64,000 nucleotides of DNA from Triplophysa rosa. Taxonomy: Eukaryota > Chordata > Actinopteri > Cypriniformes > Nemacheilidae. Of the stretch, positions 44,188 to 57,591 are shown piece by piece. The stretch is taken from positions 4,908,096-4,972,095 of the forward strand of contig NC_079898.1 of the NCBI RefSeq assembly GCF_024868665.1. Direction: 5' to 3'. Below the pieces are notes generated by a model. That model was not told the origin of the DNA and searched no databases. It was given only the letters and a program-made list of their open reading frames with translations. Numbering within the stretch: position 1 is the stretch's first letter; the number at the start of each line of letters is the position of its first letter. A program made the translations under genes and the position numbers.

Positions 44188-47100
44188 CCACCCAATGATT
44201 ATTGGGCCCATTGTAAGGCCCCCTTTGCATAGGGAGGATTGCTAAATAAAGATTTATAATCTTAAACTTAAAATTTGAATTAAACCAATAACATATTCAG
44301 TTATACAATGTTGAAACATCAATTATTTTGGTTGTTGGGCTTATTTTCCTGATGTTTGATTGCATAAAATATTTCAATATACATTTCAATATTTCAAAAA
44401 ATGTCACAAAATCTGTGGCCCCCCTGGATCCATCTTGGGCCCCCCAGTTTGAGACCCACTGGATTTAGCACACCGGTAATCTCCTGTCAAAAATATAATG
44501 ATGCAGAATGTCGTGTTTACAAAAAATGGCGGGTATGTTACTAATACTTTTCATGGTTCTGCTGGGCTAAAAGAAAGACAATTTCATTTCTATTGAGCTG
44601 AATCCTGTCGGCATGCTCAGAGTCTGATGAAAGGAACGGCTGGTTCAATACCCTCTCAGACTGCTGGCTTAATCAGACATCTGCCAGAATAAATACGGCT
44701 CTCATAAAGGACATTTTACAGCACTCAAAACAAACCGTGCATTAGACACAACCTGAGCTATAAAACCAGAAAGGTGCCTAGATATCTAGATTTAAAAGAG
44801 CCTTCCTCACTCCATCCCAACAAGTAGGTACACACACGACTCAATCAATGAAAAAGCAATTAAGTTTAACAAACCTGCTGAATCTCTAAACTCTCTATTC
44901 ACTCAAGCAAATAAATAAAAGCACAACCGGGTTAACAGACAGGAAGCTACCACACATGTACTGTATTTGTTTGTGTGGTTGGTCATGTTTGCATAGGCAC
45001 TAAAAATAAGCTTGGAGCATTTCAGCGGGGCTTGAAAATAATTTATAACGTGCCGCCTTTATATTTTTAAATTGTATTTACTTACCATTTTTGGACCTCA
45101 CCCTTTAATATTCATACAATAAGGGGCAGTTTCCCGGACAGGGATTATCTTAAACCAGGACTAGGCCTTAGTTAAATTAAGATATTAAAGTCGTTTTTAA
45201 AAACATACTTTACAAAAAAACCTCACCTGGTGTGCATCTAAGGACACAACAATTGCACTGATATAGTTTAAGATATGTCAGTGTAAATTGTTGTCGATCA
45301 AGATCAACTCCTAAGAGTGTAGTGGCATATTATAAAAGAAACGTACGTATCTGTTCTCTTCCGAAGTCTTCTAAAGTCGCAAAATATAGCTTTGGGTTAG
45401 GAACTCTATTCACAGACATTTATTCCTAATCTTTCCCTCTTTTGCACTTCGCAAATGTCACTCCCAAGACCATGTATTTCTTAGAAATTATTTATGAAAT
45501 ACAATAAAAATGTCTCTATGTATCTTATGATTTCAGGGAACGCCTCATGAGTAATTCACAATCCTTTTGAGATCCACAGATAATACATCATCACGGGTAA
45601 AATAACACACATTTGAAATAAGGGTGACTAAATAAAGACAGCTGTTTTCAGTTTGGGTGAACTATGCATTTAATAATTAACACGGGCCAGTATCAATTTC
45701 ATATTAGTTCTGCAAGGTCTGCATCACTAAAATCAACACAATTTTGTAGTAAAGCTTTTGTGGTTCATGCATTAGAAAGGCCACTTGTGTTGGGTATGTT
45801 TGTAAAGTGTTAAGCGGCGTGTGACTCAACTCTCTCAATCTTTCCACTGGATTATTTTCCTCTAATTACTCCTCTTCAAGTAAGCAGAAAAATGTAATAT
45901 CAGTCACAGCGGTGAACACGCAATTCAGCGTCAGCGTTTAATTGCTTTACTTAGCCTTAATTGTTCCTCTTGCTATGGTTCATTGGTTGTCATGACACGC
46001 TTCACATGCAGCAGGTGGGAAATTGAAAAAGCCACCATGGCAAATGAAGATTAGAATGGCCAAGAACATCGAAGCTCCTACAAAGAAGCGTGCCATGTAG
46101 GCTAACCAAAAGAAGAAGGCCTTTTTGTCTGTATTTCCTTTTTGTAGGTAGGATTTGTTTTGTTTGTATATTATTGGAATAATATGTTCTGATCCTAGTG
46201 TTTAAAACTGCAGTGGCACTGTAGTAGGTTGGAGACATTTATCACAACTGGACAGCACAGTCACAGCAGGTTTCTGTGATTGAGATAAATATCTTTAGAG
46301 CAAATGCCATCTGATGTTTCTTCAGGGTGTGAATCCAGCTAACTGTATTTAAATGTGACTTCTCGCAAAAAGATATTCCCTGTTGACCTTTGAATTCTGT
46401 ATTGGGATCTGTTTCAAAATTGAGCTACTTCATATGCAGCATTTCTTTAAATAAAAATGTCCATATTATTATTATTTTCTTAATAGGAGTGTGCCATTAC
46501 AGATTTTTTTATAGAACTGGATGGAATTTTTTTTGTTTTTCCATAAAATAATTCTGTGTGGTAACTGTTTGGTTTCACAATTCAATTACTTTTTGATGGA
46601 TACCAAAGTCCTATTATATTATACTGTATATTGTATAAGCCTATATAACTACAATACTTGTGCTTTGTGTGTAGTTCAAATGAGTGCTGTTTGCATTTGA
46701 TGGAAAGAGATCTGTTTTTTATGTCATGTCATCTAATGGATAAGTATACATTGGTTCTTTTGTCAACCACCAACACACAATCTTTAGGTCACTCTTGTAA
46801 GCGTTATGAACGCTGCTGTCTGACCTTGAACAGTATGTCTATTGTGCCTATTATGGTGGAGCTGAAAGCCAGAAGCTAAATGGTAATGCTGAATCAAATG
46901 TCAGACTGAATCACTGCCTGTACTTTTACAATAACAACAGTAAGAAAACTCTTTTGGTCACTTCATCATTAAAAACCACAGCCTTTTGCTGAAACATAAC
47001 TATTCATAAATATAAAACAGTTTCGGCAAAGATCTAAGCATCTACTGGTTAGAAAATATAAAACATAACTATAACACTGACACATTTTCTCAATAAACGT

Positions 47101-48191
47101 ATGGATGTACAAATGTATGCCTACATGAACAAGAAATACACTTATTGCAAGAAGACAAAACACATTCATTTTCAAATAAAACTTATATCCGAAATAAAAT
47201 GGTATTCTCTGGAAATTCCTTTATTTTTTTATTTTATTTACTTTATTTTAAAGGGCGAAAATGTACTGTAAAACTGTATATTTAGAGATTATAGTCATGA
47301 GTTCCTAAATAAAGATGCATGCATCTGTAGTCCATATTTCAACATGTAGTATCATGAGTCACTTTACTCCTTTCCTCTACTGTGATGTCAACATGTTAAA
47401 AGAAATGTGCAGCTAACCTTTCAGTTATGATTCATTTATACACAAAAACAATAGAGTACTGTATTCCTACCGTGGTTACTCCATTACACATGCCACTACT
47501 GTACACTACTATGTTTTTGCTTTTTTACAACCAGAAGGTTCTAATCAAACATTTTCAAAAAATGGATTTTATTAGCCTGGTCTCTGTTTTACCCTAAAAT
47601 AATGCATTAATTGAAAATTTTTAAAACATAAAAATTGATTGTTTTCAGTGGGTAAAAATGGGTAATTATTTCATAAATAATAATGAGTACCATCAAATTC
47701 TCTAAAAATGCAAACTAAAAATGAAAAAACATTATTAAACAAAAACATATTACAATAAGTTACATTTTTAAGGCTTCGGTCACTTTTGACCACGAAGGAG
47801 CCAAGTGTGACCCCTAAACGAACCGTTCAGACGATCAATGTCTAGCGCATACTGCATGACTGAAATTCATCTGCATGGATATTTTCAGTGTTAAGGCTAG
47901 CTGGCATCAGGAGTATGCATATCACTGTCACCTCTTGTGTGGTAGTCTGAGTGTATAACGTGACACTGCTTGACAACGCAATAACACACTTTAAAACTTC
48001 TGTATTTGATCCAGGCATTGCATCTTTTAGAAGTCTTTTGCTATCAAAGAGCAACAACAAAAGTCATGTATTTATACAGTCATGATTGTCATGATGATGA
48101 CTAGCAGGTGTGCATGATCAGCGCTGTAATTGGCTGGGATGACAGTCTAGCAGATCTGTGACAACTACTCCATTTTGGGTGAAGTTTTTGC
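44188..48191. other. intergenic, no gene seen
   Basis: Holds the half MITE GCAGTTTCCCGGACAGGGAT (45126-45310) and a transposon end near 44440-44462 (CAGTTTGAGACCCACTGG). No gene. Confidence 0.45.
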
Positions 48192-48749
48192 AGGCCCTGT
48201 TCACACGAACATGGAACCACAGCTTTTTCTATACAGTTTGGCCATTCGTCCAAACGCAAACACAGAACCCGGTCACTGAAACAGTACCTTTTTGAAAACC
48301 CCTTGTCACGGAATGCTGTAGTAACAATGCACATGACAAGGAGAGATCATCCAAAAGGGGTCTTTAATAAATTCAGAAGAGTAAATTCAGAATAGCTGGA
48401 GCAACACGTAACAAAACAATACCGGATAAAGAACTGAGGAACAGACAGGGCTATAGGGAAACGTTCATTAACTAATAATGAACTCATGCTCAGGGAATAG
48501 AAGACAAAACCAAAACAGAACTGAATATACTGTACATATGAGACTCGTGCCAGGGTGAAGATTTTTAGAAACTCTGGTTTCAGTGTTCAGTGCCATCTCC
48601 TTGGTTTGACGTCAGATTCCAGGCTTCTGATTGGCTATCACGGCTTTAAGGTTAGGGCTATATCGCCACCTGTTGGTTTGGCATGCTCTGAACGTGTGGA
48701 CGCAATTTTTTTTAAGCAAAGATAGAAAACTTAGGTGTGGACTAGGCCT
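48192..48749. mobile_element. MITE with AGGCC ends interrupted by an LTR-like segment
   Basis: AGGCCCTGTTCACACGAA on the left and GGTGTGGACTAGGCCT on the right form imperfect inverted ends. From about 48305 to 48552 lies a TGTCACGG...GTGCCA segment that looks like a minus-oriented solo LTR; no clear duplication. Confidence 0.45.
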
Positions 48750-49462
48750 CAGTCACACTTTGACATGCTTAAATGTTCATCACCGGCATAAAGGTTCATA
48801 ACCCGTAGTGCATAAGAAGAGTTTAAGAACTGAGCTTTTGTCTTTTGACATGACAGCAACGAGTACATAAGTAGAATAATCACAAAAATCTAAGTTAAAC
48901 AAAAAATGATTTCAGCACAGAATGGACAAAAGCATAAAAAGAAAGAAGGATTTATTAAGGATTATTGTTTTCTTATTCGCACTGTCAACTGACTTTAAAA
49001 CTGTGTCGTGTTTTATTCAAATCTTTCTTCTCGGTTTGTCCTTAATATTTTAAGGCTTTTGAAATGTATTGTTTCTTATTCCATTGTAGCCTCGAGTCTC
49101 TCGAGAAGAATGATTAAAATCTGAATTTTATTGTACCAATTATTTTAATGATTTTTGCTGCTTGTTCAATTTACTTAATTTACTTAAGTTAAATCAACAC
49201 AACTTTTGGAAAATTTGGTCACAACATGATTTTTTTATGTTTAGTCACATAACTGAATCCATTCATGTCGGGACAACATAAAGGAGTTGTGTTGTGTTAA
49301 CATAAAATAGTTACAATTGGGCAGAGGACTTATATTTCCCAGCATGCTTTGCGTATAACTGCATTTTGAGAGTTATTTTCTTAAATAAGTGTTATTTTAT
49401 GCATTTTTCAATAAAAAGAAACACTTGTTAGCGTTTAATGTTCATTTATTTCATTTCGTACA

Positions 49463-52232
49463 GCATGGAAGGATAGTATTCGAAAATACAGGAAAGCCCT
49501 AATAACTTCTAGATCCGCCTACTTTTCATCACTAATAGAAGAAAACCAGCACAATCCTAGGTTTTTATTTAACACGGTGGCTAAATTAACAAAAAATAAA
49601 TCGTCAGTGACTTCTGATCCTGTATATCAGCATAACAGTGATGAATTTATGAACTACTTCACATATAAAATCCAAGATATTAGAGAAAAAATTATAACAA
49701 TGCAATCAGAAGTGAAACCCGCTGAACAAACTAACTACAGCGCCCTTAAGGAGAAAATGCAATTATTTTATACCGTAGATCAAGATGAGCTGTCTAAAAT
49801 TATTAGATCATCTAAATCAACAACATGCATACTAGACCCTATACCTACAAATCTACTGAAAGAGATGCTCCCAGAAATTATAGATCCTCTTCTTGGTATT
49901 ATTAACTCATCTCTGACATTAGGACATGTGCCTAAAGCATATAAGGTGGCTGTTATAAGGCCCCTTGTCAAAAAACCCCAACTCGACCCTAGAGAACTAA
50001 GGAACTACAGGCCTATATCGAATCTACCTTTCATATCTAAAGTTCTGGAAAAAGTAGTTTCAACTCAATTATGCTCCTTCCTCCAAAGGAATGACATCAA
50101 TGAAGAATTCCAGTCTGGATTTAGAGCATGTCACAGTACAGAGACTGCTTTGATCAGAGTTACAAATGATCTGCTATTGGCGTCTGACCGAGGTTGTATC
50201 TCGTTATTGGTGCTGCTAGACCTTAGTGCTGCATTCGATACCATTGACCACAGCACACTCCTACATAGACTCGAAAATTATGTCGGCATTAAGGGAATAG
50301 CTTTGAAATGGTTTAAATCTTATTTATCCGACCGTTTTCAATTTGTAGCAATAAACAATGAGGTGTCACGCAAATCGCAAGTCCAGTACGGTGTACCACA
50401 GGGCTCAGTCTTAGGGCCTCTGCTCTTCGCATTATACATGCTACCTCTAGGAGATATAATAAAGCGACACGGAGTTAGCTTTCACTGTTATGCTGATGAT
50501 ACTCAACTTTATATTTCCTCGAAGCCTCATGAAACACAGCAGTTCCATCGAATAATGGAATGCATAGTCGATATAAAAAACTGGATGAGTAACAACTTTT
50601 TATTACTGAACTCGGACAAAACGGAAGTGTTACTTATTGGACCGAAAACTGCTATAAGTAACAACCAAGAATACTGTTTAACTATTGACGGATGTTCCAT
50701 AAAACCCTCGTCGTCAGCAAAGAATCTTGGCGTTCTATTCGATAGTAATCTGTCATTTGAGAGCCACGTCGCCAACACCTGTAAAATTGCGTTTTTCCAT
50801 TTTAAGAATATATCTAAACTACGTCATATGCTGTCAATCTCAGATGCAGAGAAGTTAATTCATGCATTCATGACATCAAGACTAGATTACTGTAATGCAC
50901 TGTTAGGTGGTTGCCCTGCAGGCTTATTACAAAAACTCCAATTGGTCCAAAACGCGGCAGCTCGAGTTCTTACACGTACAAAAAAGTATGAACATATTAG
51001 CCCGGTTCTGTCAACCTTGCACTGGTTACCTATAAAGCATCGCGTTAACTTTAAAATCTTGCTTATTACCTATAAAGCCTTACATGGTTTAGCTCCTCAG
51101 TACTTGAATGAACTCCTTTTGTATTACAGTCCTTCACGTGCATTACGCTCTCAGGCGTCCTGTCAGTTGGTAATACCTAGAATTTCAAAATCAAGTGCAG
51201 GTGGTAGATCCTTTTCCTATCTAGCGCCTAAACTTTGGAATAGTCTTCCCTGCACTGTCCGGGAGGCAGACACACTCTGTCAGTTTAAATCTAGACTAAA
51301 GACGCATCTTTTTAATCTTGCATACACTACTCTTCCATAATATAAATCTTCAGAGGGTTTAGGCTGCATTAGTTAGATCAACCGGAACCAAAAACACAAC
51401 TGATGTACTTGTTGCATCAAAGAGTACAGAACAGTACTCTACTCTCAGCCAGTCTTGTCTCATTGTTCCAAGGTTACCACAGCGAGCAGGATGCAGTTCA
51501 TGGCCTGACCTGATGGTAGAGCGGAGAATGGGAAGTGGGGACCTGACAAGAGCTGAGATGATAGAGCTGGATAAAGAAGGACGCGGTCTCTTGACATGTC
51601 TTCACCACAAAACTTCAAATGCTATTAGATTATTAATGATAATCTTAAACTATAATTTATTTTATTATTAAGTTTATTTATTTTATTTAGCCTTGTTGTG
51701 CAAGTTCTCTGGAGCTTGTGCAGAGGCAGCAGCTTTTGCCAGAGGGGAACTGGAATCCCCTGGTTGGGCCTGGGTTCTCCTGAGGTTTTTTTTCTCGATT
51801 AGAGTTTTGGGTTCCTCGCCACCGTTTGCATACTGTTTTTGCACTATCTGCCTGACCGGGGGGGCTGCTTTAGAATCTTAAAGTTTTACTTAATTAATAT
51901 TGCATATAGGAATTTATTATCTGTTATATTTGACCTGTGCTTCTCTCTCCTTTATCCTAAATGTGTGCTCTCACTGAGCGTGTGTGTGTGTGCGTACTTG
52001 TCTGTGTACGTACGTGTGTGTCTGTGTGTGTCTCTGTGTCTGTGTGTGTTGGTGTGTGTGCGTGTTGTGTGTGTGGAGTGTTTTGTGTGTGGATGTGTCT
52101 GTCTTCTGTGTTTTCAACCTTTTCTTGTTTTTGCAGGTACAACTGCTTGCTTGTAGTCAATGTGTCTCATGTACAGCTGCTTTGTAACAATGAAAATTGT
52201 AAAAGCGCTATATAAATAAAGTTGAGTTGAGT
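49463..52232 (+). mobile_element. 5'-truncated L2-type LINE with open reverse transcriptase
   Basis: The endonuclease and start of the ORF are missing; the reading frame is open from 49463. A long 3' UTR follows the stop, with a TG-rich run (51980-52110) and the terminus GCGCTATATAAATAAAG then GTTGA repeats, typical of L2 tails. Relative of the fragment at 11994-12060 and of the decayed copy at 61263-63783. Confidence 0.9.
49577..51340 (+). CDS. L2 LINE ORF2 reverse transcriptase (587 residues, 5'-truncated)
   Basis: Reverse transcriptase of a non-LTR retrotransposon. From the first Met the protein shows LRNYRPISNLPFISKVLEK, the catalytic motif A LLDLSAAFDTIDH (Asp215), YGVPQGSVLGPLLF from Tyr271, and the catalytic YADD at 305-308, followed by thumb and C-terminal regions (SRLDYCNALL, QLVQNAAARVLTR, LHWLPI). 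A full L2 ORF2 would add an endonuclease of about 300 residues at the N-terminus. The frame continues open upstream to 49463 with no Met required, since the copy is truncated. No internal stop suggests a young insertion. A cellular role is unlikely. Confidence 0.9.
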   Translation: MAKLTKNKSSVTSDPVYQHNSDEFMNYFTYKIQDIREKIITMQSEVKPAEQTNYSALKEKMQLFYTVDQDELSKIIRSSKSTTCILDPIPTNLLKEMLPEIIDPLLGIINSSLTLGHVPKAYKVAVIRPLVKKPQLDPRELRNYRPISNLPFISKVLEKVVSTQLCSFLQRNDINEEFQSGFRACHSTETALIRVTNDLLLASDRGCISLLVLLDLSAAFDTIDHSTLLHRLENYVGIKGIALKWFKSYLSDRFQFVAINNEVSRKSQVQYGVPQGSVLGPLLFALYMLPLGDIIKRHGVSFHCYADDTQLYISSKPHETQQFHRIMECIVDIKNWMSNNFLLLNSDKTEVLLIGPKTAISNNQEYCLTIDGCSIKPSSSAKNLGVLFDSNLSFESHVANTCKIAFFHFKNISKLRHMLSISDAEKLIHAFMTSRLDYCNALLGGCPAGLLQKLQLVQNAAARVLTRTKKYEHISPVLSTLHWLPIKHRVNFKILLITYKALHGLAPQYLNELLLYYSPSRALRSQASCQLVIPRISKSSAGGRSFSYLAPKLWNSLPCTVREADTLCQFKSRLKTHLFNLAYTTLP

Positions 52233-53521
52233 TTATCTTTAAGGTTTTGAAGAGTTATAGTTTTGAGTTTTGTGGTTACCATTGTTCAGAAAAGAGTTGC
52301 CTTTGGTTAGGTGGGCAGTTACATGTCTGCATTTGAATTTCTGTTGCGTTTCTTACTTAATATCTTCTTATTGAAGACAAATTAAGTTGTGTCTGATTAA
52401 TGATAAAAATGTATATAATAAAAATGTTCTTGAGTGGCTTCATTAAATAACCTAATCGATAAAAAAAATTGTATATTGGTTTTATGTAAAATATACATGT
52501 TAGCATAATTGAATTTCATGAAGTTAATGATGTAAAACAAAAACAAGACTCTTAATCTGATTCAGCTCAACAACATTGCATTAACTTTATGTAAGTATCT
52601 TAAGTTTACTGAAATAGATAATGTTACTTAAATTCAATGTAATCCAGTTACATGGAGCCTGTTGACATAAAAAGGTTAATTTGAACATATAATTTTTTTG
52701 AGTGTAGTATAAATGACAATATAAATTTAGCAACTTAAATTCTAAATTGTATAGACAAAGAGAAAATATACATGTGCACACTATACCCAGCATTAGTCAA
52801 ATGTGCACAGACAAGACATTGACTCTCTTTCTCGCTCCTGCATAAAAACAGAGACCACATGCTTTATTTTGGCATGAGACATTGCGTGACTTAACGAAGT
52901 GGAAGAAATTACTTCACTGACAAAACGGCTTGTAATGACCTTACCTTGACAACAGTGGTGTTTTGTATTGTTAGAGGAAAAGCAGCGTGGTGAAATGGCA
53001 CTGTGTCGGAAGTACTGAAGCCTGCCATTACCTGTTTCTGGGCCATTTCTCTGAAGGAGGAAAAGCAATTACCATACTGTATTTAGGCCAAGATGTGTCC
53101 TCAAACATGCCGGTAACTATAATGAAGACCATAACATGATAATGGGGGAAGGATTTTATCAGGCGTGAGTACTAATGTTGTTCAAAATAACATGCATCGT
53201 ATGTCCAAATAACCCTTTATTTTCCTATGTGTCGTGTCACTTTTTCTCACTGCCGCTGTTAAAGCACAACACAAACCCATTTTGTATCCTTCAATCCTTT
53301 CATGAGAAAGCATTATCAGACTGCTACAACCTCAAAACATTGTGACTGGGACATTCAAATAAAGCTGCAATATGTGAAATGCTGGAAATCAACCTAGAAA
53401 ATAACTGTACACTGTTAAAATCAACTGGGATTTACTTAATTGTTTTGTGTAAATTTGCGAAAGTTTTGCACACAGTTTTTTAAAGAAAATTTACTTACAA
53501 GTTTTTTTACACAGTTTTTAA

Positions 53522-54848
53522 AAGACTGATTGTATGAGCACTTTCAACAAGTTGGTATGATTTATTAGGGTCTTCATGAAATGTCTGGAACACATTTTGC
53601 TTAAAACACTCAATGGCTGTGTAAACAAAACCCTTTTTGCCTCATTAAAAACAGCTATGCTCACAGCAACCCGTTTTGGTGCCTCTCTAAATGATGATGA
53701 GTTACCCCACCACCCTTCTGTCCGGCGTGTCAACACAACAAACGTGTAGTACTGCCATGGCAACAGTTTAGCTAAATTATGTTTCCTGAACTCTGCGGTT
53801 AGTTTCGTTTTAAACATCTCAAATCATTCATCCAGAGACTAAAAATCTGTCAAAGCAAGCAGCGCATTCTAATGCACATACGTTGTGCGTGTATGCTTAC
53901 CTAAAATCCACGGAATGCACACCTGCAGATCTCAGCGGAATTACGTGGATTTTAGCGCTTGTCATTGACAAGTTATAATGTTACACACACAACATGAGAG
54001 CATAACAGATTTTTCAGCCTAAAGACGAATAATTTGAGACGTTTAAAACGAAACTAACCCCAGTGTTCGCCCCTGTTCATTAGCAAAACAAAAGCTTGCC
54101 GCAGCTGAACATATTAACGCACATAATGTATTAACATTCATACAGCTAAACTCCAAGTGTCCATCTGCACTTATATACAGTAAGTTTAACACTGGCTTTG
54201 AATGTTCTATTTAGCCCGTGACTGACTTAGCTCCCTTCGCTATCATATGATAACGTTATCCTCCTATATATACGGTACATTTACGTCAATTCAGACTGTT
54301 GATAAATATTACTTACATCGGCAGCTTTGTCTCGTTCAGTTGGTCTCAATCCCTCTTGAGGAACAACTTTGAAGCTAATCCTGTTTGTACTGTCCCAGCT
54401 TGATAAAGCACTTCGGCTTGAAATGATTCGTGCAAACAAGCAGGTTTTTACTTATGGTTTCTGATGGATTTCCACTAAAAATAAAATAAATCCACTCCAG
54501 TCTCTTCTGAGGTTAGGACTCTGTGCAGCGACTACATTGCATGTTGTCCACAAACTTTAGCCATACACCACGTACACCGCTGTCGCTTGTGAAAACAACA
54601 ATGGCGGAGCGCCGTGGGTGGAACTGTGTAGATTAAGGGGCGGTAATATTATAATAAGATCCTGCTTTTACGTCACAACAGGAGCGAAATCTGATTGGCT
54701 CGATTTCTCACATGCTTGCAGGGAAAGGCTCATCAAAACAAACTTACTGGGATCTTGTTTTTCACGTTTTCTGGGTTGCTAGATGCACCGGGGACCCGAT
54801 TATAGCACATAAACACAGAAACATTTGGATTTTCATCCGATGACTCCT
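53522..54848. mobile_element. possible TTAA-flanked transposon
   Basis: Right end CGATGACTCCT followed by TTAA (54849-54852); left TTAA at 53518-53521 with an imperfect inverted end (11 of 16). Sequences on the two outer sides resemble each other (TTACTTAATT-TTTTGTGT), so a complex insertion is possible. Confidence 0.3.
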
Positions 54849-55166
54849 TTAAGTAATGTTTACTTAATTATTTTGTGTCAAGTTTTTCCACAAAGTTTAA
54901 AAGAAAACTGTCTGCAAATTTTGAGCAAATTTACACAAAAAAATCTTACTAGTTGCTTTTTATATTCTGCATACTGAATGTTTATTTCATGGGAACTCTG
55001 CACATAGGTAATGTTTTATGTTATGCTGATACAAACATTTCTGGGAATCATTCATTTAATTACATTTTAACAGTATTCACAAATGTTGAACTGTGATTTA
55101 ATGCACAATGAATGCAATCCCTTTGATTTGTATTAATTGGTTTATTTATTAAGACATCCATAAAAA

Positions 55167-55422
55167 CACACTCTTAAAAAATAAAGGTGCTTGAAAGGGT
55201 TATTTGCAGTGATGCCACTGTTTTTGGTTCTCCAAAGAACCTTTCAGTCAAAGGTGATTAAAAGAACCATTTTCCTCTGTAACCCTTTTTTCCACAACAA
55301 TATACTGTATGTAATGTATATGTATGTAATATAATACGTTTTTGTGGAGCTGAAAGGCTTTCTAGATATTAAAGGTTCTTTATGAAGAAGGGTTCTTCAA
55401 GCCTTTTATTTTAAGAATGTAT
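55167..55422. mobile_element. AAGGTTCT-type palindromic MITE
   Basis: ACTCTTAAAAAATAAAGGTG to TTATTTTAAGAATGT, with internal AAGAACC/GGTTCTT units. Confidence 0.6.
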
Positions 55423-55478
55423 AAATGCTTTATTTCTATATTGAAGCACTGGTACAAACTGACTATGTCTCATACATG

Positions 55479-55600
55479 TGTGTAGCATTAACAGCATGAA
55501 AGGTCATGGGTTTGATTCCCAGGTAACACACATACAGATAAAAATGTCCTTTTTGATATACGCTTCTGCCAAAACGTATTCATGTAATTGTAAAAAAAAA
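55479..55600 (+). mobile_element. tRNA-type SINE (partial)
   Basis: B box GGTCATGGGTTTGATTCC then CAGGTAACACACATACAGAT and tail CGCTTCTGCCAAAACG. The A box is lost. Confidence 0.6.
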
Positions 55601-57322
55601 AACATTTTTATGTTCGAATGTGTTATGTGTGTTTGTGTCCATATATGTGCATTCTGCTATGACTCTATCCTTACCTTGGGGAAATGTCTAAAAAGTGGGC
55701 AGACAGTATGTCAAATACATCACAGACATCATGTTAGCTGGTCAGGTGTGAAGGTGGGAGTTGATTAATGCTTTCAGTGAATACCACCAACCTTCACACA
55801 AAGGTTTTCTTCTGAAGCTTTATTGCGGAAGAAATTCCTGAGATCCTGCAGGGACAAACGTTTGGATGATTGTTCCTGCTGGGAGACATGAGTTGTTCCT
55901 GCTGGTATTACCCCCAACTTATTGCGAGCACAACCCTTTGGGTTTAGGATCTGGATGTTCAAGTCAATTGCTTTAATGTCTTTCTCATTATGATTTCAGT
56001 TCAGATCAATCACTTGAGGTTGACACTTTCATCAGACAAAGCTTCGACTCCAATTGACTGCTGATGACCATTTTCGGCTGTTAGTGTTACCAATGGAGAT
56101 AAACCAAGTTCTCCCTTCCAAATCCATAGTTATTGCATCTTAGTGAATTGGGTTTTTGGCTTGTCAATGACCAATGCTGCTCACAAGGCTGTTGTTGCTT
56201 ATGTAACCTTAATTTTGTTAATTCACGGTTTTATTTTATTTTTGTTTATTTACTATTTTATTTTAAAAGAGAAAAGAAATGTATCTTGATCTCTAGTTTA
56301 ATATGTATAAGTTAACAAGTTATTTCGTACATCTGCCCCTTTAAGGCAGCGAGTGCTCTTTGGAAGAAAAAGAGAGAGAGAAGCAGCGAGTTTGTGCGTT
56401 AGGCGTTTGTTGTGCCTGATGCCGATGCTTCTAAAATTAATCTAAAGAAAAGTAAATCTACCCAGTGTAACCCGTGTGTTATTTGCGTTATCCACGTTTA
56501 AGAGACTGGAGTGTTCACAGCAGGGTTACACTTATAGGTCTTGGTTCGGCATCCCTGAAAAAAATCTGTTTTACAATCCTGTTGTTTTCTGATCAATAGC
56601 TCCTGCGTTCTACAAGCTGTAGAGACCATTCAAACCATCAGTGTTATCGGCTAGATAACTTGTCTTTGCACATAAAGGATCTTAACTGTCTATAAACAGC
56701 TAGGAATTACTTCACAACTGCAAAGAGAACTGCAGCTGTGGAACTAACATTTTGGCACAAACATCAATGAAACTGTGGTGGTACTATTGTGTCAGTTTTT
56801 ATTACACGGTGCTCTGTAATGCTTGATTCTGATTTGGTTCGCATCGGGTTCTGACCACCCAGTCTGGGTTTATTCTGGGATAACAACTGACTGTTTGTAC
56901 ATTACCTCTTACGGAAGATTACTGACTATTTTATTACTTTTACAATGGTTTTACGATTTATGTTCATAGTTTAGATTTAGTAACATGAAATTAATTAATT
57001 CATTATTTAATTATTTCTTCAAATATTTTTAAGAAATTGTGAACTTAACTAATACATTCACTTGATTGAGTCTGTGGTTCAGGTAGTAGTTAGGAGAGGA
57101 GCCAAGAAAGCTGACAAGTCATACAAATGCATTGGACTGATATGTCTAAGGAAAGGAAGATGTTGCATTTGAGTCTTTCGTCTCATTTAAAAACATTAGA
57201 GCTAACATGAATTAACAATAAGCAACATTTTTACAGGATTTTTTGTCTTTTTAAATTTAGCAATAACAAATACAATTGTTACTGTTAAATGTCACTGTCA
57301 GTGTTACACATCACTTAGTCAC

Positions 57323-57591
57323 TGTAACAAAATGGAATCTAGGCAGGAAGCCGATCCAAGTGCAATGGATTTTTATAAACAAAAACAAAAACACAAAGTA
57401 CAAAACACTAAAAGAACAAAGAAACAAGGTGCACATGCAATACGAAACATAGATGAACCAATACACAGAAACAACCACTGACAACCAACAACTGAAACAC
57501 AAGGGCTTAAATACACTGGGATAACAAGCGGGCAAACAAGGAACACCTGACAATTCAGAATAACAGGGGAACACAGACTGGGATCGTAACA
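57323..57591 (-). mobile_element. solo LTR (minus orientation)
   Basis: On the minus strand TGTTACGATCCC to ATTTTGTTACA; 269 bases; flanks GTCAC / GTCCC. Different subfamily from the TGTCACGG group. Confidence 0.6.

Larger units (their letters stand above)
52233..57322. other. intergenic, no gene seen
   Basis: Contains possible MITEs: AAGGTTCT copy 55167-55422, SINE 55479-55600, and a possible TTAA-flanked element 53522-54848 (ends AAGACTGATTG / CGATGACTCCT, weakly inverted). Otherwise unassigned. Confidence 0.45.

Noticed and set aside
44440..44462. Right end of a hAT-like element (GTTTGAGACCCACTGG)
   Set aside because: No matching left end or 8-base duplication could be located, so the element was not annotated as a whole.
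51839..52215. Cys/Val-rich open frames
   Set aside because: Product of the TG-rich run in the L2 3' UTR.
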